Positions 28,301 to 43,300 of a stretch of DNA of 64,000 nt are shown here, one piece after another. The notes beneath the pieces are model-generated. The model saw nothing but the letters and a program-made list of their open reading frames with translations. It was not told the origin of the DNA and ran no database searches. Origin of the DNA: Congeria kusceri (Eukaryota; Mollusca; Bivalvia; Myida; Dreissenidae); contig CM051028.1 in assembly GCA_027627225.1 (NCBI GenBank), positions 18,929,701-18,993,700 of the forward strand, in the 5' to 3' direction. How positions within the stretch are numbered: the stretch's first letter is position 1; each line of letters opens with the position of its first letter. The position numbers and the translations under genes were made by a program.

Positions 28301-31300
28301 CATTTTATCTGAAACCACTTGCTAATTTTAAATTAAATATACATAAATGTTCCTTGGGTGACACTCCACCAAATTCATTCGAACAATTTCGATTTGTTGA
28401 AAATAATGTTTGCCAATAATCCTTTGTTGATGTCTGCAGTCAACATTATTCTTCACACATGCATTTTATTTTAAATGAATAATTTAACTCAGTTGAACGA
28501 CCCTGGGCCATATTGGACCTCTTTGTTAAAAAACATAGTATTTACTCACCGCTGACATCCATTCTAATAAAAACAAAAGGGCCTCAGCGCTCTCCTGAGT
28601 ATAAAATTCAAGCAGCAGTGGTTAAATATTTTATTTTATTTAGATTTTAGGATACAAACAATTTAAACTTTTACATACCATATAAAATGATTGATTTTGT
28701 AGTTATTAGCCCTGTTAAATATGTTTATTGTGCAGTTGTTATACTATACATGATCAGAAACTATGCGACCTTTAAAGCTGTGAGTATTTGGTTTGAAAGC
28801 AGAAGTTTGAAGTTTAGTAGCTATACCCGTGTATAGAAACCACGTGATATATGTTACATACCAAAAATAAAAAGTGTGGGCTTTATGATTTCAGAGAAGG
28901 AATATTTGTGCGAAAGAGAAGGAATAATGGGTCAGCAGTTTTCAACCAGAAGTTGTTTTTTTAGCTCACCTGAGCACGAAGTGCACAGTGAGCTATTGGT
29001 ATAGGGGACCTCTCGGGCGTCGTCCGTCCTTCCGTCGTCAAGGTGCCGTCAACAATTTGGACCGTTATCGCGATAAAGACTACATTTTTATTCAATCTTG
29101 TCCAAAATTGCACAGTTTGTGTATGACCATAAAATCTTGGACAATTTCGATAAGGGGCCCAATCGGACCAGTAGCACGAGTTATTGCCCCTTTTTACGCA
29201 AAAGAAGTGCAAAATTGCCCTTTTGCAACGTATAGCTTTTATTTTCCTTCTATCCAATCTTAACTAAACTTTCACACTTTGTGTATGACCATCACATCTA
29301 AGCAGACGCCAACAATGGGCCAGAGTTACTGCCCTTTGTTTATTAAAAAATATACGAAAATGGACATTATTCAGGATAGGGAGAGACATTTTTCATCCAA
29401 TCTTCACCAATCTTGCATAGTTTGTCTATTACCATGAGATTACGGTCGAAATCAAATATAAGCAAGATCGGACCAGAATCACCAAAATTATTGCCCTTTG
29501 TTTGTGAAAAAATATGCAAAAATGGACATTATACAGGATAGAGACTTCATTTTACATCCAATCTTCACCAATCTTGCACAGTTTGTCTATGAACGCAAGA
29601 CTATAGGTGAAGTCGAATATTAGCATGATCGGGCCAGAAACACCAGAGTTATTGCCCCTTGTTTTTGGAGAAAAAAACAAGTTATCAATGATTGGCTTGC
29701 ACACACGATATTTGATTCAATGTTGACCAAACTTACACAGTTTGCGCATGACCATAAAATTGATTGATATAATTTGATTTCCAACAGTTACAAGACTTAC
29801 ATGCAGTTATTTGTACATGCAACTGTGATGTCTTCAGAGCCTGCATTAACATCATTTATCATCATTGGAAAAAAAGTATCAAAGAAAAAGCAAAACTTTA
29901 CCTTATAGCGCAGCCATCGCAATTATAGCATTGCAACTAGTTTTCCAAAACTTTTTGCGTAAAAGACATCAAAATCTACTGTTTGTGCATTTGTCAATGA
30001 CTTAATGAAAAAGGGTCAGCTAAGAATAGCGAGAATAATGAATTGAGAACCATAAGCAAAAAAAACGCACATCCACTACCCAACTCATACTTTAGTTAGT
30101 CCATTGCACTAACCGATGTTTTAAATCAAAATTGATCCTACCCCGTCTATGTATTGTTCTGATACCTTAATTCTGTACCAGTTCTCAGGTGAACGCTTTG
30201 GGACATCATGGCCCTTTTGTTTTACGTTTTCATATGGTTGCCATGGCAACCAGATTTCTGCAAGGAATGATTTAACAACTTTTTTAAATAACAATAAACA
30301 CATTTGGTAAGTCTTAGGTACAAAGTCTCGATAAACCATGTTACTCCAGACCCCCATAGCGGGGCCACTTTTTATCAAATGGGAATTATTTTAACAGTAT
30401 TTGTAGAGGACTACTATACCATTCCACATACCAAATACAAAACTTCGGGGCCATGCGGTTTCATAGCAAAAGATTTGTAAAGTCATTGTCATACTTAAGT
30501 CTGTATAAACCGTGTGACGCCTGGGGCATGGCAAGTTATGACCACAGGGGCATAAGTTCTGTCTATGTAGATGATCACAATACCATGTTACATTCCAAAT
30601 ATTAAACCTCTGGGCCTTGCGGTTTCAGAGGAGAAGATTTCTAAAGTCCACTAGCGATATCTATAGTCTATAGACACCGTGTGATCCCTGGGGCGTGACT
30701 CATTAATATGACATTTTCATAGGGTATGTTCGTTTCCGTGCGAGATCTCACGAACTAATAACTAATTGAATGAAACTTTTTATGCAGCATCCCTATCAAC
30801 TGGACATGCGCCTATTGTCAGGTCGTTATGGTCTAGTCAAAGTTCGAAATTTGTTGTTTGCTTGCCTGGACTACATTGACATAGATTAAGGGGTGTTCAA
30901 ATTACTTGGCACACATGTTTGCCTCTTATAAGACGGCTTGTTACGCACCTGAACCAGGAGTGTTGATAAAGTTCAGGGTCATACTTGAAGATCATAAGTC
31001 TAATTGGACGTTTTTCTTATCCGGACTTATAACTTGGCCATGAATAGACGGATTTTAAAATCACTTTACACAAATGTTTTCTTCAATAAGATATTGTGTA
31101 TCAGGTCCATAGGTTAAAGGTCAAGGCCACAATTAGGGGTCAAAGCGGCATCAGTGAGCAGCCATCGGTTCTACCGATGTTCTTGTTAAAGCCCACTTGC
31201 CATATGTCTATGGAAACCATATGACCCACAGGGCGAAGCCAGCAACTTATTCCAAAAGGGGCATACTTGGAACAATCTTTGTAGAGGATCACTATACAAT

Positions 31301-34300
31301 GCCGCGTACCAAATACAAACCCTTTGGGCATTGTGGTTTCAGAGAAGAAGATTTGTAAAGTCTACTTGCCATATAAGACTATAGATACAATGTGACCCCG
31401 GGGCGTGGCTTCTTTTTATCCCGGTGGCATAAATTGAACTTCCTGCCAAATATGAAACCTCTGGGCTTTGCGGTTTCAGAGAAGAGGAATTTTAAAGACC
31501 ACTTGCCATATAAGTCTATTGAAACCATATGACCCACAGTATGACCTAGAGAATGTCACGTGTCAAATACGAAAGCTCTCAGCCTTGTGGTTTCAGAGGA
31601 AAACGACGTACGACGGACACAAAGCGAATACAAAAGCTCACCTGGGCAATTTTTCTTTCAAATATTTTATATGTTGTTAGATTGGAATATGGATAAAATT
31701 GGTATCAAAATTTAGGCTATAAATTAAACCAATCAATAATTTCAATTCGCAAAACAATTCGCCAAATATTTGTAATATGAAAATGAATTAAATTTGTACA
31801 TAACAGTCTGTTTCACAGTAACATTGTAGGTGTGCGTTTGTTTTCAATAACCCGTTTCGTCCTTTATAATAATCAAGGCTTGTACATACAAGTTCTTCTG
31901 TGCTTACGCTTAGCTTAGTTATGTTTAGTTTTAAAAGTTGTAACTACAAACAATGTAAACTTTAACTTCTATTTACAACACCATGTATGATAATCTCATT
32001 GTTCGACTTATAGATTAGATGCTCCAAATTAGTTTTGATGTTATAAATTTAGACTTAGAAGTTATTTGAGATGTCTATACCTTAAAAAATAACAAGACAA
32101 AGTATGTTATGGATTTAAATCACTTTCAAAAGCATCCGATCCTTATGTAAGGTGGTCGGACAGCACATTTACAAAAGGATAGCCTTTAAAATCTCGCACA
32201 CAAAACGCTATTACAATTTGTTCGAGTTGAGTGACTGGATCTGTAATACGCCTATGATATATGAGGTCGGTATAGTGTGGATTCTGCCCATACAAAAATG
32301 TCTCAGAATCCACCGATTACGTCTAATTATTTGGACTAGATCTTAAGTTGCAAAATGGTAGTCGGTTGTAAAACGTCTGTTAAGTAAGAATTTGTTTCGC
32401 CTTATATAATGGTGCTTTATTGGGGAATATATACGTTGCGTATAGTATGAGAACTTGTACAATCTGTACATATCTTTTCAATAAATTTGTCCCTTTAAAT
32501 GTTGGCTTTCGCTTGATTAAATGGGTTTCCACTTATAATGCTCACTATAAAATGCATGTCAATCCGCTCGTCGGTTGCATTTAAATGTTGGCTTTCGCTC
32601 GATTAAATGAGTTTCCACTTAGAATGTTCACTGAAAAATGCCTGTCAATCCGCTCGTCCGTCGCATTTATATGTTGGCTTTCGCTTGATTAAATGAGTAT
32701 TCCAAGTCACGAATCCCGGATTGACAGTCCAGCGCTTATCAAATGAGCTAGCCGGGCCCGTCACATACTAATATAATTTGTATAATATGTGTTATGCTAT
32801 TTTGTATTTTACACCGGTGTTAATTCCTTTACCTAATTCCACAGATAAATTTTATTTTTGTAAATTGATTAGTTTTATTTCACAATATATTGATGATACA
32901 TTTTCTTTTTAGCTGCTCCCGCACTTACAAATGGTATAAGTTTTATATAAAGTTTCTATAATATGAATATAAATTAACTTGAAAAATTTATATCTTAGCA
33001 AATTCATTATTGTTTTAATTGAATTAAATGTACACAAATTGCCTCAATTTAATTGAGATGGACTTTTCTCCTTCGTAAATAATTTTTTTTAAACACTAAA
33101 TTTCACAACAACATAATAGAGAAAGGCATTACTTGTAATCAATGAACTACTTTACCGTATAGCAATTAATATATTTAAGTTAATTTTGATTTGTGAGTGA
33201 GTCTTGTCTTTGCAATTAAATGTTGATTAAATTTATTTCAGCGCCAAATGGTAAGTGATATATTTAAATTATTTACTTTGTATTTGAAATACACATAGGA
33301 ACGCACACACACACATTCACATAATTCTGTAGTGTATTTATCTATATTGATTAATTAACAGAATGACGAGATTGTTCTTCTTTTATTCTAACTGAAGTTA
33401 TTTAATAGTATAAATAATAATCTAATAATTTTATAACAGGATATGTAATATTATTAATAATCTTAATCCGTCTGTCAGTACTTTAATATTAAATATCTTA
33501 TTTTTAAAATGTTTCCATCGTTAGGGTCGAGATAATTGCATTTCTTACTAAATCATTCTTACTTCGTTCCAGCTGCACCTGGTTTGACGTATGGTATGTT
33601 TATTTTTGTGATAAGTTGTATCGTATTTTAGTCCTTTGTTTTAGATGAGCTTATTAATTCTATGTGGTAAAACAGTAGATGGTGTCAACGAATGACACCC
33701 TCACAGTTTCACAGTTGGTCTAGAGATTTTATAACAGCATTTAGCGACGCCAAACACAGAAAGTATGACATATTTTAACAAAGATACAACGATTAATAAC
33801 TACATATACTGAGTTTTAGAATTTTTACAATGTACATACTTTGCACATAGTTAAAAGTAGAACCAAAGGTGACGAAACAGATCAATTAACATGTATTTAT
33901 TTAAGTGTTGCTGATTATTTTCTTACCACGTCATCGTTGTTAAAACATGTACAACAGTTAACTGTTCATGATTATTGTTTGATAAAGAATGCAAACAGGC
34001 CCGGAAAAACTTTTACCATCTAAAAACGCATACAAAATGAATAGAAATCAAATATATAAAAATATATTAATGGCTAAAAGTAAAAAGTATAAACAAACTA
34101 TAAAATAAATTTGATAATTTGGATAAATCCAACTTAATTAATAGAAACCGAACATTAAACCCAAAGCAATATTTAAAAGTTATAAATTATAAACAAACAG
34201 CTAGAACGGACGCGAGTCTATTCGAATTATACACATTTTTCAAAAACTCTAACTGGGACGAATCTATGAGCAATAAAAATAGTTGGAAAATATGGATTAT

Positions 34301-37300
34301 AACCTAAATTTACAAAAACAACGGTGATCCGACTAAAGCCGAAAACTATAATGTCTGATTATTTCCCATCAAATATTGGAGTCCGACAAGGTAAAAATTT
34401 GTCACCGTTACTCTTTTTCATATTTTTAAATGACCTAGTGTCGTATTTTTCATTAAACATAAATCTAAATGGAATAAATTTTTCCAGATTTAATGAAGAT
34501 ATTATTTTGAATTTTCGCTATAAAAAAAATGTTAATCTTACTATATATGCTGATAACACAGTGCTGTTAGCCGAAAGTCAAAATGACCTACACATTTTTT
34601 TAACGAACATGAGAGATATTATGATATGTGGAAATTAACAGTTAATTAACTCTAGCAAATCCAAGTCGGAATGTTCTCAAAAGAGAGGAAACCAAATGGT
34701 TCAAAAACGAAGAATTAGAGGTAGTAAAAGAATATAAATATGTTGTTGTTGTTTTTAGTAACTCGGGCTCTTTCTTTTAAAAAAAAGTTCACATATGTTT
34801 ACAGGCCGCAAGAGCAATGTTTAGTCTTCTAGGAAACGTAAATCGACTGACCCTAGAAATAGATATCAAACTTATCATTTTAATAGAACAATTAAGCCAA
34901 TACAATACAATATAAAACAATTTTAAGGCCACCGGCCTGCAATGCAGCAGTGTAATTATAACAGTATACAAGCTTAAGTGGTAAAAGAACATAATTAAAT
35001 GAACATTACAAAATTTGTACATTATAACTATAGATTGTAGATGAACACAAGCAGTTTATACTGTTTTAATAATATAATACCTTATGGATATAATAAAGAT
35101 ATATCCTGCTACTAATCCAAACAGTGACCTAGTAAAGCGGTGACCATATAAACTTGTTGATATCCGGCAGCAGATCACGTGACTGTGATATACCGTCAAT
35201 AGGTATTTCTACGCGCCGGATAACAACATTGTCGAGAATGACACAGCATAAAGTCTACTTACCAGAGTTTTTCATCGATACAAACTTTGTGTTGTCTAGT
35301 TTAACATAGTTAAACAACAAATGAGTTGTCTGTCCTCACATTCCATTTAAATGGTTAACAACAACTTCCTTCCAGATCCATTCCATTTCAACACACTTAA
35401 ATCTGATGCAAGCGGGTTATTCTTTGTCGATAGACTTTTTAACATAGTTAAACAACAAATGAGTTGTCTGTCCTCACATTCCATTTAAATGGTTAACAAC
35501 AACTTCCTTCCAGATCCATTCCATTTCAACACACTTAAATCTGATGCACGCGGGTTATTCTTTGTCGACAGACTTTCTTTGGTCAACCAACAGAGCATAT
35601 TCATCAAAGAAATAACCTTTTATATTAATTTCCGATGAAAAGAAGTTATCAAAATTTTAACTTAGAACTAAACATTTTATGATTTATTTCACTTCAGTTA
35701 CACTATCCTCCACCGACAACTATCCGAGTAAATCGTAGAAAATTGAAAAGGGATCAATCTCACCGTTTCCATTCGAGGCAAATATTCCATACACTGTTTA
35801 TCTGAATGCTAACGCATAACATAAGCCATCCAAAACACAGAAACACTAAATATTTATTCCTATTTCATGTATTTTAAACTGCAAAACACTCGCGTTCTGG
35901 TTTAACTTCATTGTGTAAACTTACAACTCAAAATGAATGACGTAGTTGGTTTGACGTAATTTAACTCTTTAAAAACCAATATAATCTGGTTTAAAACAAA
36001 AGCAGATTTACTACGTCATTTTCGTGTCGTACTGACATCAGCAAATAAGATTTATTAATATTTTACTTTTGCTTTTTGAAAAAGGTGATTAAAAAATAGA
36101 GAACTATTTTTTCCGGGTAGTACACATTCATGCAAGCGAGTTATTAGGTCGGAGCCCGTCTAGATTTTTTTATTTAATTTAAAACTTTAGTGTTTGGTGT
36201 TTTTTAATTTAATTGAATAGAAATCAGAATAAATAGAATACACGCACTATTTTCATTTTCTAAGCCACACCGGATAAACTTTCTCCATCCCGGCACCAAC
36301 CATGTATTCTCTATATATATGGCAATAACTATGACAAATGTATATTTACAAAAGATTCATACTAACAAAATCAGTAATAACTATTTACAAAAGCAGTATT
36401 GTGAGTTTTCATGAGATTGTATTGAACAGATGTATACTTTCTGGATGATTAAGCCACTGAGGAATATTAATTGTCCGTCTTTACCCATTATACAATGGAC
36501 ACAACTTAAACATATGATATTCGTCTTCTACTGTATAAACTTGTTGCGAGAGTATACAATACATACAGTATCTAAATTCACGGCTTATTTCCAAGTGTCG
36601 TCCTTTTTCTACCATTAGCTGATGCCCGTAACAGCTAAAATGTGCACGGCACTTTTTTTTAGCACAAACGGTAATTCTATTGATAAATATCGTTCTACAT
36701 TTAATAAAGTTTTAAAGTCTCTGTAGTACATTGCCTTTGGGGATGTGTTTATATAGGCTTGGAGTTTTTGCAAGGCACAGTCTTCAAGTCTCGTGTTAAA
36801 TGATTTCAGGAACATTTTTGTGTCTCCGACGTCATTTGAAATCCACGCGTAGCCAAAGCCGTTTTCAAATAATAGATTTTTAACCTTTGTTGCCCAGTTG
36901 GTTTTTGCCCAATGTGTCATGATTCTGTAGTACTAGAAAGAGTTGCCTTGAGTATCTGTTTGGATACATTTGCAAAATTTTAACCCAGTAAGAAATACAT
37001 TTGAACGTGTAGGTCACATATATGGGTAATCGGCCACAAAGAAGTTTGCCACTGATCTGTTTAGGGCACAGAGACATTGAGAATAGTTCTCATGCACTCG
37101 TACAATGCACTCTGCGTACTGGAAACCCCATATTTCCGCCGAATAGCATAAAATGGGCATGATCATAGCATCAAAATGTTTAAAAGCTTCTTTTGGGTTA
37201 AAATATCCATAATATTTCTCACATTTGTATACACTTGCCTTATTAGCTTGCTTCGCCAATGTTTCCTTTGTCATTGTCCATGATAATTTTGGCGTGAAAT

Positions 37301-40300
37301 ATTGCACCGAGATATTTATAAAAAGACGCAACTTCTACTTTCACATGTTTGTAGGTCAAGTGTTCATATTGGCGTAAAGGGCCACCGTTTCTAAACACCA
37401 TAATCTTTGACTTGTCTATATTTATTTTTAATTATGCGTCCTCACAGAATTTATCGATATTGTTTATTAATCGCTGTAGACGTATAGCCGTGTCAGCTAA
37501 CCAGGAGACATCGTCTGCGTACATTATCACAAATAATTTCTTTCTTGCGATATAAAAAGTCTGGAAATACACATGTTTCATATATGTTATTGAAAAGACT
37601 TCGCAGAAAGGGTGCTTTACGATTTGCCGTGACTTTAAACATTTCTATGCACAGTCCATCATACCCAGACGCATAGTTACTTTCAGGCCTTGTATACGCT
37701 GTTGAATTTCTTCCTCTGTGATATTCTCACTTAGACATTCTGCATTTATCTCCCTTGATAATATTGACAAATGGTCATTATCATTATCATTCATCACATG
37801 TGAGTGTTCAAAAAGATTTCTAAAATAATCGAACAATTGATCACCGGAAATCAAGTCGCTGAGATCATTTGGCCTTCCATTTGCCTTTTTAATTTGACTC
37901 CAGTATTCCTTTGGATTGTCTTTGCACTGAACAAGCTGTCTGCGCTTAAGTCGCTGAAAATCGTTATTTTTGGACGCGCATTTGCTCTTAAATATATTTC
38001 TATTGATTTTATATTGCTGGAAATCGTGACTGTCATTTGTTTTTCGGAACTTGAGTAATGCGCGGAACTTCTCATATTTAAGATCTGAGCATTCTGTATC
38101 CGACCATTCAGGCTGAGTTAACAAGTTTGAGATGGTTTTCGTACCACAACGTTTTTTCTTCATACGTCTGTCTGCGTTTTCATAGACCTTCATAGAAGCA
38201 GTTAAACTGAAATCAATGTTCGAGTTCAATAATGATATTTCGAAGTCACTATAACAAGTGTTAAACTGTTCTACAAAGGATTCACAACAACACTCGTCCC
38301 ATGTATAGTGGTATGCGGATTTTAGATTTGAGTGGTCTGGCAATGTTTGCTGCATAGTATTTAACGTGAGTCTCAGCTTTAAGGGAAAATGATCGGAAAA
38401 TCATCGTTCCTCACTTCAAAATTGCTGACATGTTTAAACAGCGGCGTTGATGTTAATATGTTGTCTACGACGCTTTTCCCTCAGTTAGTGGTACACGTGA
38501 ATTCTCTGTACTGATCAACATCTGCTCGTCCGTTTAGTGCGTGAATATCAAACATGCAGCAAAGTTCATCTGGCGCGATTCCGAACCTGTTCAAAGTCAA
38601 GTCTTTATTTGGTAAGCAAAAAGTATCACTTGGGTATGCGGTTTCACTGAATATATATCTGACGTCACCGTTTGGTATATAATCCAATTTATCATACGTG
38701 CATTTAAGTCTCCCGCCAGTAATGTCAGCAAAGATGAAAAATCTGAGACGATTGTGAGTAATTTTTCTTGTAGAATAAAAATGCCGTTTTCATTGACATG
38801 ATCATACATTTGCAAGCTTTCAGGGGTGACGTAGGCATAACAAATGATTAGCTCTTGCGAGAGACACGTTAGATCTCTGGATATATGAAGTGTAACACAG
38901 TCGTCAAAAGTATTATATATTTGCTTAAAATGAGTTGGTATTTTATTTGACACAAAGACTGAGACCCCACCGGAGCCGCGCCCTTTCTCACACAGATGCA
39001 TTTTAGAAAAACACGTATAGTCATCAAGAAAGTCATCAAATTTCCTGAGCGTCTCTGCCATGATTCAAATAAACCAATAATGTCAAACTTTCAACAAACA
39101 TTCTTTAAAAAATACGTCCTTGTCATACTTCATCAAACCTTGAACATTTAGTGAACAACTGTTAATGTCTGTACATATATTTACATCTACACTGCCGACT
39201 GGGCGTTGGCCTAACACCTATTTCCGTATCAAAACAGGCATTTAATTTTCGAAGATGAACTCGTACGTATCCCCGTCAACAATAAGTTTATCGTGCCTAA
39301 AACGGACAGACTTCCCTTCTGCTATGCACTGCTGAAGAAACGAATATAGACCTGTGCGCGCCTTGACAATTCTCTCCGGGAGATCCTCGACAACTCTACC
39401 GTTCACATGACCTTGTTTACGCTTTTGGCGGAAGGCATTCAACACTGCATCTCGACTCTTGAGTGTCGCGAATCGCGTTAAATGTGGGCTTTCCTTTTTA
39501 TTTCCAAGGCGATATGAGTATTCGATTTGCACATCTTCATGTGATAAGTTTGGTTCTTGGACTGCAAAATCACGTACTTTTTGTTCCATATGAGTAGAAT
39601 TTTCATTTCCACTCAAATTCATTCCATATATTTGAGATTATTTTTGCTCAGTGCCATATCTTGTTTTTCCTATATTTTCTCATTTTCGGATAATTTTTCT
39701 TGTTAGTTGTTTAATTGCTGTGACAGATTTTCAATACAACTATTCAATTTCACATTTTCCTTCCGTATCTCAATGTTCTCTTGCTTTAAAGAACTCACAG
39801 TCTGTTCAAAGCTATCAAATGTTCTGATCATGGTTTTTTACATCTTTACGAATCTCTAATAATATTGATGTTACGTTTACATTACTTGTGTCACACTTAA
39901 AATCTGATAAACATGCTTCTGAAAACACAGAGCGGTCGTCGTCTTCTCTCTGTCGGGTATATTTGATAGCGAAGTGCTTATAGATGGCTTTATCCCTGAG
40001 TGGTCTCGTTCCAGCGGCGTGGGCTGTTGTGAGAGGTGAATATTCTGTTGAACATCGTAAGTGGGTTGAGCTCTAGTCGTTCTTCCTAACTCGTCTAGTG
40101 CAGCGGCCGTATTGTTCACACTTCCAGAAGCTGCACCGCGGTTTGAATTTTTAGCGACCGACTTTTGCCGTTGTGTCCGGTCGCGCAGATCAGGCCCTGG
40201 ATTCATCTCTATGCTATGTGCCGCAATGAGTAGAAACAGCACAGTTCGTATAAACAGTGATACGTATTTTACTTGCAGCGTTTGTAAACTATGTTTCGTC

Positions 40301-43300
40301 TTAATAGGCTTACAAAATGTCCCAATTCTTGACCTCCACGTAGCTATATCAATTCCCATTTTGCCAATAAATGACAGTGACGAGCGCGCACCTACTGCGT
40401 TACAAAGGCCCACTTTGCAGTCGATTTTTAATCGCTAGTTTATTTGTGTCCACAGGCAAAATGGTTAAACCACGGACCAATAAAAAAAAAACAGGCTGAA
40501 TACTTATCACTCAAACAAATCCTCGTGAAAACGTTCGGTGAAAATGTCCTCTTGTTCTCAGAATAGACAAAGAAATATATTTTGTTCGTTCTAAAACACC
40601 CCTTTATGTCATGTTTTTAGTTTTCTATTAACATCGCGTTATTCACAGCAACTTAAACTTACTTGCAGTTCAATTATTCAATATCCATTGCACACTAAAA
40701 GTTTTAAAATCCCATATTTTAACAAAGCGAAACAAATGCACGTCATTGCCATAAATATGGCTTTATGTGGTGGAAATTTGGGATTCTGGAAACCTAAACA
40801 CTATAGAAAGGATACAATTAAAATTCCTAAAATGCATACTTAAAATGAAAAAATCTAAGCCAAATTACATGGTTTATGGCGAAACTTGAGTAACTCCTGT
40901 TAGTATTGACGCCCAAGAAAACCTTAACGGATTTTGAACTAGAATAATAAACACTAACACCAATGACAACAACAGCAACAACAACAACAACAACAATAAT
41001 AATAAATATAATTATAATTATAATAAGGCTACTACTACTACTAATAATAATAATAATAAGCTCTCAACAATAATTTACCACAGTATTTACCGAAAATGTT
41101 TTAATCTACCTACAATATTCTGAAACTAAATTGCCCATGTTTTTTACCTTATTTCAATTTTCATCAAATATGGATTACCTCAAATCCGGCAAACTCATGA
41201 CTATCCTAATGATTAATGGTTAAAATTGACAATCCGACAAAAATTACGTGATCTTTTTATCAATCATTTGCATTCCAATATAGAATCGTCTAGCAAAAAT
41301 ACGTTTTAATGAATATTTAAAATGCGTTTCGGATTTGAATCGTACCTGAAAATTTGACCATTTCTAGTGTTATTTTGTATGGTGAAATTTAGAACAAGAA
41401 ATCATAGGCTACCCATTGAAACTGGACGTTGGAACAAAAACCCCTTAAATGGAAGACTTTGTCAACACTGTAATAAACTTGGCGACGAGTTTCGTTTTTT
41501 CCTAGAATGCCCAATGTTTGAAAATACAAAAGCAATATATAAAAAGATATTATAGTACAAACACAGACAACTAAAAATTAGAACAGCCTATAAATGAACG
41601 AATAAAACTCTCAGAAATGATTAAAACAATCTTAGCAATCATCAAATGATGTATGTACTCTCCTCGGAGGATTTAGGTATGCCTATTGTTGGATTGTGTT
41701 AAATGATCATATTTACTAATTTAATAAAGTACTATCGTCTTTTTAAATTGACTGATAATATTCTCTCTGAATTCCAACCCTGTGCAATAGTACAAGCTTT
41801 CGGACCGGTGTCCTTAGATCTTACACCAGACCGGCGTGAAAATAACTACTTAGCCATTAGTTGAAAGACTTCTCGGGATGTCTGTTGCTGTTTTTATTGT
41901 GATTGATTTGCAAAACATTTAGGTTTTAATATTGATACTATTCTATTAAAACATGTATGTGTTATGTTCATTTCTATTTTCAATTAGTTAATTATTCTAG
42001 AACATGTATTAAAATGTGTCTTTATGTTAAATGTTTGCAATACAAAAACTGTGTTATTCGTACACAATTATATTTACACTACGTTACCTTCCAATTCCAG
42101 TTCCAGGAAGTAAGTATTTATTTATTTTCTGTAACAATTACTACGAAACACATTTGATTTTTTTCTAGCTATGTATTGATATGCATTTTATCTGCTTAAG
42201 TTTATGGCAATCATCACCTAAGAATCAAGACCATTGACTTCTAGCCAATATGAAATATTAATGCCGTAAAAAGGGCATCCTAGAATGTTGCCGCCTCAGA
42301 ATGAATTACAAATATCACAATCGAAATCACTACGTTTATCATAATTATAGTTTGATTTCAATACAGTTATTTATTATATACTATGTATATCCTCCAATCA
42401 GCCGTTGTCATTCGTGTCACGTGACCGTACAATATTTCACCATATTGGACGCGATCGCGTTCAATATATTTCGTATTGATCGGTCCCAGAATAAAAATAG
42501 GATAATGTCCGAGTATTCCAAAGGAGAACGAATATGTAACTTTTAGTTTTACATCAGTGTTGACTCCGATCTACTGCTTAGAAAACGTCTTTTAAAATCA
42601 GCAACAATAATTTTTAAATTCTTATATTTCACATATATCCAGTTCCACGAAGCTGTATTTATGCTTGTCAACCATGCTAACCAGAAACGCGATTTGTTTT
42701 CGAAATCGTGTGGTTAGAACGTATGCGTTGTGTAAACGTAAATGTGTCCCCAAAATTGTATCCGATTATTCCAAAATAGTTTTATAATTCAACGAAGAAA
42801 GTCGTATTTAATTAACCGTTTGTAACGTTATCTGTACATATGCGCCTGCAAGTTGCAAGTTGTAACATGCACAGAACATTCCTGCAGTCCATTGAAAACT
42901 GTTTTAAGTCGCCAGCTTATATCGCGTGTGCACCTGTGTATTTTGGTGCAGAAGTGTCATATATCAGCGGAGTTATGGTATTGTTTTAGCTAAAAATTTG
43001 ACATATTTTGACATGTGTCACTGGTAACTCAAAAAATATAACTGCTACACGAATACAACTTAACAGAAATATTCTTTAGTATGTGAACCTTTGCACCTGG
43101 GATAGTAATTGCATAGGGTGCTGTGACAACCAGCGGAATGTGGGGACACCCGTTTCCTTTGGACATATGTCTAGTTAATATATAAACAGGTATGCGTTCA
43201 GCCGAGCAGGAATCGCACTAGTTAGTGGCCATTATGTTTCAGTGTTTTCCTGGATTCGAATTTGAACATTGGATTTCAATGTGCATACATATGTATGTAG

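Larger units (their letters stand above)
22306..32912. other. 10.6 kb intron between m1 and m2, repeat-filled
   Basis: It contains minisatellites, family B copies, family D and A copies, family E, an 86 bp repeat and a SINE (separate entries). The stretches 24.5-25.4 and 26.4-27.3 kb show nothing recognisable. Confidence 0.5.
33594..42100. other. 8.5 kb intron between m4 and m5, LINE-filled
   Basis: Nested LINE insertions occupy most of it (see entries). The stretch 34.95-36.45 kb holds a 138 bp duplication and otherwise nothing recognised. Confidence 0.5.
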
